Part shown: in pieces, positions 1-7,827 of the stretch
Layout: each line of letters opens with the position of its first letter
Position numbering within the stretch: position 1 is the first letter of the stretch
Assembly (NCBI GenBank): GCA_944385105.1
Contig: CALWVR010000007.1
Location: forward strand, 1-64,000
Reading direction: 5' to 3'
DNA length: 64,000 nucleotides
From: an uncultured Clostridia bacterium
GTDB lineage: Bacteria > Bacillota > Clostridia > Oscillospirales > Acutalibacteraceae
The notes under the pieces: model-generated
What the model saw: the letters and a program-made list of their open reading frames with translations, nothing else
What the model was told of the DNA's origin: nothing
Database searches by the model: none
Program-made: the position numbers and the translations under genes

Positions 1-537
1 TCTAAGGACTATATATTTAAGGTCAGCGAAAATGGCAAGTACTACGTTAAGGCGATAGATGCGCTTGGGAATTCAACTGATGGACAGTATGAAGTTGACG
101 TATTTCATATTGATACAACTGCTCCAAGATTAGTTTCATACAATTTAACTTTGGATGACGATAACAACATAAACTTAATATTTAAGATACGGGACGATGA
201 AAGTGGAATATCTAGTATAATGTATAGTACTGATTCTAGCAGTAATTTTAGAGAGGTTGAACAAGAATTTGATATCGGAGCTCCTGAAGTTGAAATTGAA
301 CTTGAATTAGATGAAGAGGGTATATGTTACTTTAAACTTGTTGATATAGCAGGTAATGTTTCTACTGAACAAATTGATGTAAAAGTAGAAAGGAAAGACA
401 GTAACGATATGGGCTTTGAAAAGCTTGGCTTTAACGGTAAAACAGGAGATAGTTTAATAAAAATAGGTATGACTTTAAGTTTTGCAGCTATTATATCAGG
501 GGTAATTGTCCTTGCTCTTAATAAAAAGAATAGATAA
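1..537 (+). CDS. C-terminal part of a surface protein with Ig-like repeats and a membrane anchor (5' truncated)
   Basis: The frame is open from base 1 and ends at TAA 535-537, so only the last 178 residues are visible. The segment FKVSENGKYYVKAIDALGN followed by a spacer and ...YFKLVDIAGNVS looks like two beta-sandwich (bacterial Ig/PKD-like) repeats, each ending in a D-x-GN turn. The final 30 residues form one hydrophobic helix (about SFAAIISGVIVLALN) followed by KKNR, a membrane anchor with a short basic cytoplasmic tail. No LPXTG sorting signal is present. It is probably an extracellular adhesin or cell-wall protein held in the membrane. The N-terminal domains that would name it lie outside the window. 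Confidence 0.75.
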   Translation, partial: SKDYIFKVSENGKYYVKAIDALGNSTDGQYEVDVFHIDTTAPRLVSYNLTLDDDNNINLIFKIRDDESGISSIMYSTDSSSNFREVEQEFDIGAPEVEIELELDEEGICYFKLVDIAGNVSTEQIDVKVERKDSNDMGFEKLGFNGKTGDSLIKIGMTLSFAAIISGVIVLALNKKNR

Positions 538-545
538 AAATGAAG

Positions 546-584
546 ACTCAGTATCTAGCTTTTAGACAGATACTGAGTTTTTAC
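546..584 (+). terminator. Rho-independent terminator of the surface-protein gene
   Basis: ACTCAGTATCT at 546-556 pairs with AGATACTGAGT at 568-578 around an 11-nt loop and is followed by a T-rich tail. It lies 9 bases after the stop codon. Confidence 0.85.
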
Positions 585-646
585 TTATAAATTCCTCTAT
601 TAGCAATTATTTTGTCTAAAAGACACATATTTTTAAGAACAATATA

Positions 647-675
647 TTGACTTTAATTTTAGTTTATGGTACAAT
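647..675 (+). promoter_or_regulatory. Sigma-A-type promoter for the acetyltransferase gene
   Basis: TTGACT at 647-652, a 17-bp spacer and TACAAT at 670-675. The distance to the start codon implies a 5' leader of about 145 nt. Confidence 0.65.
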
Positions 676-727
676 ATTAACATAAAGTTATCTTATTTAT
701 AGTTTTTTTTAGTTATTTATTAAATGG

Positions 728-779
728 AAAAAGTTAACTGAAGCCTCTGCTTAGAGGATTTATGTAACTTAAACTTTTT
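728..779 (+). promoter_or_regulatory. Structured leader in the 5' UTR of the acetyltransferase gene
   Basis: AAAAAGTT (728-735) can pair with AACTTTTT (772-779), enclosing a tight inner hairpin CCTCT-gctt-AGAGG (744-757). An alternative outer pairing AAGTTA (731-736) with TAACTT (765-770) excludes the first. The element lies between the promoter and the RBS. It matches no riboswitch class I recognise. It may simply be a stabilising hairpin. Confidence 0.35.
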
Positions 780-828
780 ATTTACATAATTTATATAGGA
801 ATTAGAATGAATGGATAGGAGGGTTATT

Positions 829-1434
829 ATGTTAGTTTTAAAAAATAAAGAACGTAAAGAAGAAAAAAATAATGAGGTTGCATACTTAGATTTCTCTAGA
901 TATTTTTTGAATGATATGATAAAAATTGCTGATAGTAGGTTTGGAGAAAACTATATTAAAGAGAAAGAAATATTGAAAAATGTTGAAACTGAAAATGAAA
1001 TGTGTAAGCTAGCAGTTAATAAGATTAATGGGAGACTACTTGGGTATTGTTTATTTTATGATGAGGATATTAATACTGCGGAGAAAACATTTAAAATTCC
1101 TAAAGAAGAGCTTATACAAGTTTCAGGTTCATCTGATAATATATGTCACCTCAAGTCATTAGCGATCAGTAAGGACGTTGAAAAAAGCGGAATAGGACAA
1201 AACTTGTTTGGCAGTTGCCTTGAAAAGGCTGAAAACTTAGATTTTAGTGCAGGTTGGTGTCCGGCATGGAAGAGAGGAAACTATGTTCCTGCAGCTCGAA
1301 TACTTAATTTATATGGATTTAAACCTTATAAGACAGTATCTAACTTATGGTTTGATGATAAGGAATATAAATGCATTGAGTGTAAAGGACCCTGCGTCTG
1401 TGAATGCGATGTTTACTTTAAGAAACTAAAATAA
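829..1434 (+). CDS. GNAT-family N-acetyltransferase with a Cys-rich C-terminus
   Basis: A 201-residue protein. The central stretch HLKSLAISKDVEKSGIGQNL fits the GNAT motif A (beta4 followed by the acetyl-CoA pyrophosphate loop, here K-S-G-I-G-Q). It is followed by the usual Y-G-F segment (ILNLYGFKPYK). The tail CIECKGPCVCECD has five cysteines in 13 residues, which could bind a metal; that is unusual for the family. The acetyl acceptor cannot be read from sequence. The start was set at ATG 829 because AGGAGG at 817-822 lies 6 bases before it; an upstream in-frame ATG at 811 has no such site. The gene is monocistronic, with its own promoter, leader and terminator. Confidence 0.75.
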   Translation: MLVLKNKERKEEKNNEVAYLDFSRYFLNDMIKIADSRFGENYIKEKEILKNVETENEMCKLAVNKINGRLLGYCLFYDEDINTAEKTFKIPKEELIQVSGSSDNICHLKSLAISKDVEKSGIGQNLFGSCLEKAENLDFSAGWCPAWKRGNYVPAARILNLYGFKPYKTVSNLWFDDKEYKCIECKGPCVCECDVYFKKLK

Positions 1435-1468
1435 AGTCAGTACGAAAAATCGTACTGACTTTATTTTT
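1433..1468. terminator. Bidirectional terminator between the convergent acetyltransferase and degV genes
   Basis: AAAGTCAGTACGA (1433-1445) pairs perfectly with TCGTACTGACTTT (1450-1462) around a 4-nt loop, with T-runs on both strands. Confidence 0.9.
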
Positions 1469-1472
1469 TATT

Positions 1473-2330
1473 TTATTCTGTCATAAATAATATTCCAAGT
1501 GTATTTGGACCGCAGTGAGAAAAGATAGTGGATCCGGCTTTCGTTTCATATATATTATTAAATGTGTTTAAGCTTTTTATATAGTCTAAAATTTTATTAA
1601 TTTGTTCATTAGACTGCATTGTGTGAGTTATAAAAATTTTATCTGTTCTTATATTATCAAATGACGAAAGTTTGTCCTTAATGTATTGCTCTAATACTTT
1701 ATTAAGGTCCCCACGGTATTTCTTACCAACAGACATTTGTCCACTTATATTATTTACTTCAATACAAGGTTTTATCTTTAAAATATTTGCACCAAGGACG
1801 GAAAAAGCTGAGCATCTTCCACCTGCTCTTAAAAATTCTAAACTGTCTATTACAAAACTTGACTGAACTTTATTAACCAAAGAAGAAACTTCTGAATAAA
1901 TTTCACTTGCTTCCATGCCGGCATTTATTCTATTGGCAGCTTCTATAACTAAATGGCCTATACCGGTTGATAAGTTTTTCGAGTCAATTATATATACTCC
2001 TTTAAGCTCTGACGCTGCTATGACACTGTTTTGGTAAGTTGCTGATATACTAGAGCTTAGTCCAATATGTATAACTTCATAACCGTCATCGACCCATTTT
2101 TTGAAAGTCTCTAAATATTCTGCAACAGAGACAGCAGCAGTTTTAGGAAGCTTATGATTTTGTTTGTAAAAAGAAAGAATATCATCTGATGATATGTCTT
2201 CTCCATCAGTGTAAGATTTATCGTCAAGAAGTATGTGAAATCTTAAATAGTTAACATCATACTTTTCTTTTAAGAATGGGCCTAAATCACAAGAACTTTC
2301 TGCACTTAATATTATTTTTTTAGAACTCAT
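1473..2330 (-). CDS. DegV family protein (fatty-acid binding, FakB-like)
   Basis: A 285-residue DegV/FakB-type protein. These proteins bind a fatty acid and present it to the kinase FakA for phosphorylation and use in phospholipid synthesis. Family features visible are the N-terminal ILSAESSCDL strand with the S-x-D lipid-carboxylate loop, the HIGLSSSISATYQN segment, IIDSKNLSTGIG, and the C-terminal ITHTMQSNEQ and HCGPNTLGILF blocks. The start is ATG 2330: GGAGTG lies 6 bases upstream, and the in-frame GTG at 2339 is part of that site. It is followed upstream on the same strand by pncB, only 18 bases away, so the two are probably cotranscribed. No fakA is in the window. Confidence 0.88.
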   Translation of the reverse strand: MSSKKIILSAESSCDLGPFLKEKYDVNYLRFHILLDDKSYTDGEDISSDDILSFYKQNHKLPKTAAVSVAEYLETFKKWVDDGYEVIHIGLSSSISATYQNSVIAASELKGVYIIDSKNLSTGIGHLVIEAANRINAGMEASEIYSEVSSLVNKVQSSFVIDSLEFLRAGGRCSAFSVLGANILKIKPCIEVNNISGQMSVGKKYRGDLNKVLEQYIKDKLSSFDNIRTDKIFITHTMQSNEQINKILDYIKSLNTFNNIYETKAGSTIFSHCGPNTLGILFMTE

Positions 2331-2348
2331 AGAAGTCACTCCGATAAT

Positions 2349-3791
2349 TTAAAATTTATTTTTGGAAATCAACTCATTCCTTAACGACCATAAATTTTTA
2401 GATAGATCTACATAGTATTTATGGGGATTTTCAAAGCGTATTACTTCATCCCAAAGAGTTGAAACTTGATTTTTACAATACTCTCTAATATCTCTAACAC
2501 TAGGAACATTGTAACATTTGTTTCCTTTGATAAAAATAGGAACAAGTAATCTTTTTGCTTTGAACTTTGCTATAGTTTTGCGTTTCCAGGTATGCTCTGG
2601 GTCAAAAATTTCATAAGGAGAATATTCACTTATATTTTCATTATGTAATGTTATAATGTCAGCAAGGGCCTTATTACTGTCATGGTCGAAAAGCCTCCAT
2701 AGAGCTTTAAATCCTGGAATAGTTATTTTAGATATATTTTCACTTATTTTTATCTTAGGTATTATATTATCTTTATTATCAATAGCACATAATTTATATA
2801 CTCCCCCGAATATAGGACTAGAAGCTGAAGTGATAAGCTTTTCTCCTACACCGAAATAATCAATTTTTGCACCCTGTATAAGCATATCACGAATTATGTA
2901 TTCGTCAAGAGAATTTGATACACAAATTTTACAATCTTTGAATCCGGCATTATCAAGAATAAAGCGTGCCTTTTTAGTAAGAAATGTGATATCACCGCTG
3001 TCTATACGTATACCTAGCGGCCTAAAGCCACGTGACACAATCTCTTCATTAAATATTTTTATAGCATTTGGAATTCCTGAATGTAATGTATTGTAGGTAT
3101 CAACAAGTAGCATACATTGTTGTGGATAAGTTTTTGCATATGAGCGAAAGGCATCAAGTTCTGAGTCGAAAAGTTGAATAAAACTATGTGCCATGGTTCC
3201 ACTGAGGGGAATATTAAAAGTTTTTGCTGCTAGTGTATTGGATGTAGCGCTGCATCCTCCTATATATGAAGCTCGGGAACCATATATTGAACTGTCAGGG
3301 CCAAGAGCACGTCTTGCACCAAATTCAATAACCTCTCGCCCTCTTGCAGCACGCACAAGCCTGCTTGCTTTTGTGGTAATAAGACTTTGGTGGTTTATAA
3401 TAATGAGTATTAATGTCTCAATTAGCTGTGCTTGTATTATTGGCCCTCTAACTATTAAAATTGGTTCAAAAGGGAATATAACAGTGCCTTCGGGGACAGA
3501 AAAAATGTCACAACTAAATTTAAAGTTTTTGAGGTATTGTAGAAATTTTTCATTAAATATTTTAAGTGTTCTTAAATATTCTATATCTTCATCTGTAAAT
3601 TTAATATTTTCTAAAAAGTTAATTAAAGTTCCAAGTCCGGCGAAAATGGAAAAACCGGCATTATCAGGAACTTTTCTGAAGAACATATCAAAGTAAACTA
3701 TTTTATTTCCTATGTTTTCATTTAGATAGTTGTTAGCCATGGTGAGTTCATAAAAATCTATAAGAAGAGAACTTGTAATAAAATCATTCAT
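2349..3791 (-). CDS. pncB: Nicotinate phosphoribosyltransferase
   Basis: A 480-residue enzyme of normal family length. It makes nicotinate mononucleotide from nicotinate and PRPP, with ATP hydrolysis, in the Preiss-Handler NAD salvage pathway. Characteristic blocks include FYELTMANNYL near the N-terminus, EFGARRALGPDSS, the GGCSATSN loop, the phosphoribosyl-binding LSGTMAHSFIQLFDSEL and LLVDTYNTL, and GIRIDSGDI. AGGA sits 7 bases before ATG 3791. It lies upstream of degV in the same direction and is the first gene of that short operon. Confidence 0.95.
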   Translation of the reverse strand: MNDFITSSLLIDFYELTMANNYLNENIGNKIVYFDMFFRKVPDNAGFSIFAGLGTLINFLENIKFTDEDIEYLRTLKIFNEKFLQYLKNFKFSCDIFSVPEGTVIFPFEPILIVRGPIIQAQLIETLILIIINHQSLITTKASRLVRAARGREVIEFGARRALGPDSSIYGSRASYIGGCSATSNTLAAKTFNIPLSGTMAHSFIQLFDSELDAFRSYAKTYPQQCMLLVDTYNTLHSGIPNAIKIFNEEIVSRGFRPLGIRIDSGDITFLTKKARFILDNAGFKDCKICVSNSLDEYIIRDMLIQGAKIDYFGVGEKLITSASSPIFGGVYKLCAIDNKDNIIPKIKISENISKITIPGFKALWRLFDHDSNKALADIITLHNENISEYSPYEIFDPEHTWKRKTIAKFKAKRLLVPIFIKGNKCYNVPSVRDIREYCKNQVSTLWDEVIRFENPHKYYVDLSKNLWSLRNELISKNKF

Positions 3792-3892
3792 ATTTTATCC
3801 TCGCTTTTTAAATTTAGAATTATATTATAGCAATATTTTAATTAAAAGCCAAACTTTAAAAATTTTTAAAAAAATTTTTTTTTAGAAAATAC

Positions 3893-3921
3893 TTGATTTT
3901 TATCTATTTATATTGTATAAT
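3893..3921 (+). promoter_or_regulatory. Sigma-A promoter of the small HTH regulator
   Basis: TTGATT (3893-3898), a 17-bp spacer and a perfect TATAAT (3916-3921), preceded by A/T tracts at 3858-3882 that resemble an UP element. Confidence 0.75.
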
Positions 3922-3973
3922 ATAAATAATATAAAAACAATTAAACAATAATTTTTATAGGAGGTGCTTAATT

Positions 3974-4231
3974 ATGAGGCTGCGTAAACAGGAATTAGGA
4001 AACAGGAATTTAATAGGAGCCAGAGTTGAGGAAGAAAGAAAAAAACGTGGAATGAAACAAAAAGAACTTCTTACGCAGTTACAGATTGCAGGTATTGATA
4101 TGAGCGCTTCAGGTTTGTCTAAGCTTGAAGGACAAATACGATTAGTTACCGACATAGAATTAGTTGCAATAGCAGATGCCCTTGATGTACCTGTGGAAAC
4201 TCTTCTTGGTGATCAAAGGAAGAATAAATAG
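3974..4231 (+). CDS. XRE-type helix-turn-helix transcriptional regulator
   Basis: An 85-residue protein that is almost entirely one HTH_XRE domain. GARVEEERKKRGMKQKELL is helix 1-2 and SASGLSKLEGQIR is the recognition helix region, followed by ELVAIADALDVPVETLLG, the classic end of the fold. There is no sensor domain, so any signal must come from partner proteins or abundance. The RBS is strong (TAGGAGGTG, 8 bases before the ATG). It has its own promoter and terminator and stands alone between pncB and spoVB. Its targets are not evident. The dyad at 4307-4316 is one place to look. Confidence 0.85.
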   Translation: MRLRKQELGNRNLIGARVEEERKKRGMKQKELLTQLQIAGIDMSASGLSKLEGQIRLVTDIELVAIADALDVPVETLLGDQRKNK

Positions 4232-4244
4232 TTACATGGATTAG

Positions 4245-4285
4245 GTACGTTAGTACAATTAATTTTGTATTAACGTACTTTTTTA
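4245..4285 (+). terminator. Terminator of the HTH regulator gene
   Basis: GTACGTTA plus TACAA (4245-4258) pairs with TTGTA plus TAACGTAC (4266-4278), followed by TTTTTT. Confidence 0.85.
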
Positions 4286-4298
4286 TACGTTTATTTAT

Positions 4299-4327
4299 GA
4301 ATAACTGTGGTACCACTATACATATTT
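4299..4327 (+). promoter_or_regulatory. Perfect 10-bp palindrome inside a candidate sporulation-type promoter before spoVB
   Basis: GTGGTACCAC at 4307-4316 is a perfect palindrome. It lies between GAATA (4299-4303) and CATATTT (4321-4327). That spacing of 17 bp resembles forespore (sigma-G/F class) promoters and, less well, sigma-E promoters. The -10 CATA is good and the rest is approximate. The palindrome could be an operator in the promoter core. Confidence 0.35.
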
Positions 4328-4384
4328 TAAAAAAAAGGATATAATAAATAGCTAATTAGAGTTATTTTGATAGGATGTGTTTTA

Positions 4385-6142
4385 GTGGGAAAAAAAATAA
4401 AGTCAGAACAATCCTTTATTAAGGGTACAGTGATAATGACTTCAAGTTTACTAATGGTTAAATTTATGGGTATCTTGTTTAGAATTTTTGTGACTGGTAT
4501 GATAGGACCTACGGGTGCAACGTACTTTACAGTGGCTTATGAAATATATAATCCACTATTTGCGCTTGCTACAGCAGGATTACCTATAGCTATTTCAAGA
4601 ATGGTTTCAGCAAGTGTAGCAAGAGGTAAATATCAAGATGTCAAAAGGATACATAAAATTTCAATACCGATATTTCTATTTACGGGCTCTGTAGGATTTA
4701 CTTTAATGGTCATAGGTGCCTTTACTATTCCTAAATTACCATTTATTAATGTGCCAGGTGCTGTTTATTCTGTGTTGGCTCTTTCACCTACGATATTTTT
4801 TGCCTGTTTAATGTCTATTTATAGGGGATACTATCAAGGGCTAAAGAATATGACCCCAACGGCTACGTCTGAAGTTATAGAAGCTAGCTTTAAGTTTTTT
4901 CTGGGGTATGTATCTTCGTATGCAATAATAATGTTTGGAATGAATGAATATGCAACGAATGGTACAGTGTTTGGAAAGGCATGTGAAACAAAAGAAATAG
5001 CTGAGGCCACGGTTATGCCTTTTGCATCGGCAGGAGCAATACTTGGAATATCAATAGGAGCGGCAGCTGGATTTATATTTTTATTTTTGTACAACAAAAT
5101 AAAAGGTGACCATATTACAGAGGAAAATCTAAATAGTTCTCCTGCTCCTCAGAGCTCAAAATCAATAGCGAAAACTTTAATATTTACAGCGTTACCTATA
5201 GGAATAGGTGCGATTATAATGAACGTTGCAGGGTTGATAGACACAACATTAATATTACATAGAATACAGCATATAATGGAAACAAGGCCTGAAGAACTTC
5301 TTTCTATATATGGAGATAAAATCAGTAAAACTGTAGTAGAAAGTAAAGATGGTGTACATGGCTTTTTAATGGGTTGCTATTCATTTACTTTACCATTGAT
5401 GATGCTAGTACCAGCAATTACCCAGGCTTTTGGAATAGTAGCATTGCCGTCTGTTACTAGAGCGTGGACTTTAAATGATAAAAATAAATTAAAAAAGTCT
5501 ATTGAAACAGTAATAAGAATGACAATGTTGGTTACTATACCGGTAGGAGTAATTATATCAGCACTAGGGCCAGTTATTTTGAGTGTAATATATTCAAGAA
5601 GGCCAGAAGCTGTTAGCATAGCTTCTGGAATAATACCTATACTTGGTATAGCAACTATATTTATGGCAACAAGTACGCCGATTTGTAGTATGCTACAAGC
5701 TGTTGGCAGGATAGATCTTCCAGTAAAACTAATAACGGTTGGACTTATAATAAAAATAACAGTTAATTATCTACTTGTAGGCATACCTAAGATTAATATA
5801 CAAGGAGCAGGAATAGGGACATTAGTAGGGTACTCATTTGTGTTAATTGTTGCAATGTTTATGCTATGTAAAGAGACTAGAATAATACCAGACTTTAAAA
5901 ATACAGTTTTAAAACCTATAATAGCTTCTGTATTTTGTGGCATAGCTTCGTATTCATCAATTGGAATTATGAGTCACTTTTTTTCAAATATTATAGCACT
6001 TTTTATATCCGGGATATTATCTTTGTTTATTTATATTGTATCTTTGTTTGTGCTGGGAGCAGTGAAACGTGCAGATTTACAAATGTTGCCTAAGGGTGGA
6101 GCTATTATTAAATTTCTTGAAAAAATGCACTTATTAAACTGA
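4385..6142 (+). CDS. spoVB: SpoVB-like polysaccharide/lipid flippase (MOP superfamily)
   Basis: A 585-residue polytopic membrane protein with about 14 hydrophobic segments and the N-terminal VKFMGILFRIFVTGMIG signature of the MATE/MurJ-like (Polysacc_synt) family. SpoVB is needed for spore cortex synthesis and is thought to act in moving lipid-linked peptidoglycan precursor across the forespore membranes. The placement just upstream of hup-rqcP-yabP-yabQ is the conserved clostridial order and supports SpoVB rather than a generic flippase. The start is GTG 4385, with AGGATG 7 bases upstream; an in-frame TTG at 4367 lies upstream of that site. The yabN/mazG gene that often follows spoVB is absent. 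Confidence 0.85.
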   Translation: MGKKIKSEQSFIKGTVIMTSSLLMVKFMGILFRIFVTGMIGPTGATYFTVAYEIYNPLFALATAGLPIAISRMVSASVARGKYQDVKRIHKISIPIFLFTGSVGFTLMVIGAFTIPKLPFINVPGAVYSVLALSPTIFFACLMSIYRGYYQGLKNMTPTATSEVIEASFKFFLGYVSSYAIIMFGMNEYATNGTVFGKACETKEIAEATVMPFASAGAILGISIGAAAGFIFLFLYNKIKGDHITEENLNSSPAPQSSKSIAKTLIFTALPIGIGAIIMNVAGLIDTTLILHRIQHIMETRPEELLSIYGDKISKTVVESKDGVHGFLMGCYSFTLPLMMLVPAITQAFGIVALPSVTRAWTLNDKNKLKKSIETVIRMTMLVTIPVGVIISALGPVILSVIYSRRPEAVSIASGIIPILGIATIFMATSTPICSMLQAVGRIDLPVKLITVGLIIKITVNYLLVGIPKINIQGAGIGTLVGYSFVLIVAMFMLCKETRIIPDFKNTVLKPIIASVFCGIASYSSIGIMSHFFSNIIALFISGILSLFIYIVSLFVLGAVKRADLQMLPKGGAIIKFLEKMHLLN

Positions 6143-6230
6143 CAAGTTAAAGATTTTAGGTTATAGTGCTATATATTAAAAGTCGATTTTTGTATTGTTT
6201 TAATGATTATTATAAATTCATAAAAAAGTG

Positions 6231-6260
6231 TTGGACTTTAAAAGAAAAAGAAGATATACT
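6231..6260 (+). promoter_or_regulatory. Candidate promoter for hup
   Basis: TTGGAC (6231-6236), an 18-bp spacer and TATACT (6255-6260), about 120 bases upstream of the hup start. The intergenic DNA at 6143-6384 otherwise holds only AT-rich sequence. Confidence 0.5.
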
Positions 6261-6384
6261 ATGAGATATCACTTTAGTAAGTTAGCTATAGTATGAGTTT
6301 TAATAAGTTAGTGTTATTTATTTAAATTTACTTATTCTCAGGTTTTTATCCTGTTGAATATAAAGAAAAATGGAGGTTGTCGAA

Positions 6385-6663
6385 ATGAATAAAACAGAGT
6401 TAATAGCATCGGTAGCAGAGAGGAGTGGCCTTACTAAAAAGGATGCAGAAAAAGCAATTGCTGCTACTATAGATTCAATAGTTGAAGCTGTAAAGAAGAA
6501 CGATAAAGTTCAACTAATTGGTTTTGGAACATTTGAAATGCGTGCTCGCAGCGAAAGAACAGGACGTGATCCTAGAACAAATGAACCAATAACTATTCCT
6601 GCTACTAATGTTCCTGCATTTAAAGCAGGTAAAGCGTTTAAAGACGCTATTGCCGGTAAATAG
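6385..6663 (+). CDS. hup: HU family DNA-binding protein
   Basis: A 92-residue histone-like protein that bends and compacts DNA as a dimer. The sequence begins MNKTELIASVAERSGLTKKD. It carries the HU core VQLIGFGTFEMRARSERTGR and the beta-arm RDPRTNEPITIPATNVPAFKAG with the intercalating proline. Choosing ATG 6385 gives the usual HU length and places GGAGGT (6372-6377) 7 bases upstream; the in-frame ATG at 6370 overlaps that site. A hairpin terminator follows, although rqcP continues in the same direction. Confidence 0.95.
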   Translation: MNKTELIASVAERSGLTKKDAEKAIAATIDSIVEAVKKNDKVQLIGFGTFEMRARSERTGRDPRTNEPITIPATNVPAFKAGKAFKDAIAGK

Positions 6664-6673
6664 TTAAAAATTG

Positions 6674-6705
6674 AAATCGACTTCCACTGAAGTCGATTTT
6701 TTATT
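6674..6705 (+). terminator. Terminator between hup and rqcP
   Basis: AAATCGACTTC (6674-6684) pairs with GAAGTCGATTT (6689-6699) around CACT, followed by TTTATT. Because rqcP starts 19 bases later, the hairpin probably sets a high hup to low rqcP ratio by partial read-through. Confidence 0.8.
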
Positions 6706-6723
6706 CAAATATGGAGGACTACT

Positions 6724-6972
6724 ATGAGATTAGACAAATATTTAAAAGTTGCAAGAATTATAAAAAGAAGAACGATAGCAAATGAAGCTTGTGATGCTGG
6801 TAAAGTAGAAGTAAATGGAAATAGAGCAAGGGCATCTTATGAAGTGAAGGTAGGAGATAAAATATGTATAAGATTAGGGGAGAGGATTCTTAACTTAGAA
6901 GTTGTTAATATAAGTGAACATGTGAAAAAAGAGGAAGCTATTAATATGTATAAGATAATAGGTCAGAATTAG
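6724..6972 (+). CDS. rqcP: S4-domain RNA-binding protein RqcP (YabO)
   Basis: An 82-residue protein that is one S4 RNA-binding domain: MRLDKYLKVARIIKRRTIAN, then ACDAGKVEVNGNRARASYEVK and the closing beta strands. RqcP works with RqcH on stalled 50S subunits to extend nascent chains with alanine tails (ribosome quality control). The position directly before yabP-yabQ-divIC is the Bacillus yabO position. GGAGG lies 7 bases before ATG 6724. Confidence 0.9.
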   Translation: MRLDKYLKVARIIKRRTIANEACDAGKVEVNGNRARASYEVKVGDKICIRLGERILNLEVVNISEHVKKEEAINMYKIIGQN

Positions 6973-7001
6973 TAATAATATAGAACTCCTATTCATATAT
7001 T
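6973..7001 (+). promoter_or_regulatory. Sigma-E-type sporulation promoter of yabPQ
   Basis: TAATAAT (6973-6979) matches the sigma-E -35 consensus KMATATT at 6 of 7 positions. After a 14-bp spacer, CATATATT (6994-7001) matches CATAYAHT at all 8. The expected start site is about 23 bases before the yabP ATG. yabP and yabQ are mother-cell (sigma-E) genes in B. subtilis, so position and motif agree. Confidence 0.7.
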
Positions 7002-7030
7002 TTTAGATGAATGGATAAGGAGTGATTCTA

Positions 7031-7312
7031 ATGAATGATGAGAAAAAGCCTATTAAATTGTCACATAATTTAATATTAAAGGATAGAAAGGCTCTTGTAA
7101 TAAGTGGAGTTATAGATGTAGATAGTTTTGACGAGCATAAGATAATCGTTTATACAGATTTAGGTGAACTTACAATATGTGGAGAGGATATACATATTGA
7201 GAAGATAAATTTGGAGACTGGAGACTTAAACCTGGATGGAAATATAGCATCAATGGTATATACAGAAAATCGACCTAGTAATCAAGGACTATTTTCAAAG
7301 CTTTTTAGGTAG
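7031..7312 (+). CDS. yabP: Sporulation protein YabP
   Basis: A 93-residue YabP/YqfC family protein. The pattern NLILKDRKALVISGVIDVDSF, then IIVYTDLGELTICGEDIHIEKI and LETGDLNLDGNI is the hallmark beta-rich core. In B. subtilis YabP is made in the mother cell under sigma-E and is needed for normal sporulation; its biochemical role is unknown. The start ATG 7031 has AAGGAG at 7017-7022. yabQ begins 10 bases after the stop, so the two form one transcript from the sigma-E-type promoter. Confidence 0.92.
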   Translation: MNDEKKPIKLSHNLILKDRKALVISGVIDVDSFDEHKIIVYTDLGELTICGEDIHIEKINLETGDLNLDGNIASMVYTENRPSNQGLFSKLFR

Positions 7313-7322
7313 GTGGTTTTGG

Positions 7323-7772
7323 TTGGAGATTAGCTTAATTAATCAGGCGTCAACGTTCTTGGTTTCGGTGATTCTAGGTGTATTTTTGTCTTTCTTGTTT
7401 GACTTATTTAGAGCGCTTAATGCTTCGTTTAAGCTTAGTAAGAAAAAAATATTTATTAATGATATAATTTATTTTGTAGTTAGTGCGGTAATCACATTTA
7501 TGTGCATACTAATTATTAATTTGGGAGAGGTAAGAATTTATATCATTATAGGAGAGATATTAGGATTTATAGTTTATAGGATTACATTATCAAGATTTAT
7601 TTTTAATATGTTTGTTATTTTAATGAATTTTCTTAGGAATATAGGTTTAAGAGTGAGTTTATTTATTAAAAAGAATTTTCATTTGCCGAAAATAAAGCTG
7701 CCTTTTAAAGGAAAGAACGTCTTTACTAAATTAAAAAGAAAAAATGTATTGAAAAATGATAGTAATGTATGA
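7323..7772 (+). CDS. yabQ: Spore cortex biosynthesis protein YabQ
   Basis: A 149-residue protein with about four membrane segments: STFLVSVILGVFLSFLFDLF with the typical F-D-L-F-R motif, then two central helices, then a fourth hydrophobic stretch, and a very basic C-terminal tail. YabQ is a mother-cell membrane protein needed for spore cortex formation. The start is TTG 7323, with AGGTGG (7311-7316) 6 bases upstream. It is coupled to yabP. Confidence 0.9.
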   Translation: MEISLINQASTFLVSVILGVFLSFLFDLFRALNASFKLSKKKIFINDIIYFVVSAVITFMCILIINLGEVRIYIIIGEILGFIVYRITLSRFIFNMFVILMNFLRNIGLRVSLFIKKNFHLPKIKLPFKGKNVFTKLKRKNVLKNDSNV

Positions 7773-7827
7773 TACAATGTATCAAAGATGTTAAATTAGG
7801 TTAGCTATTTATAAGGAAGTTATAAAT

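Noticed and set aside
1..537. LPXTG sortase substrate
   Set aside because: No LPXTG-like pentapeptide precedes the C-terminal hydrophobic helix. Only a membrane anchor with a basic tail is visible.
3193..3696. A 167-residue plus-strand frame within pncB
   Set aside because: It is the complement of a conserved region of nicotinate phosphoribosyltransferase, has no RBS, and gives a composition unlike real proteins here.
4305..4318. GTGGTACCAC as part of a T-box
   Set aside because: It resembles the T-box GGTGGNACC core by chance. There is no aminoacyl-tRNA or amino-acid gene downstream, no terminator follows, and it is a perfect palindrome in a promoter position.
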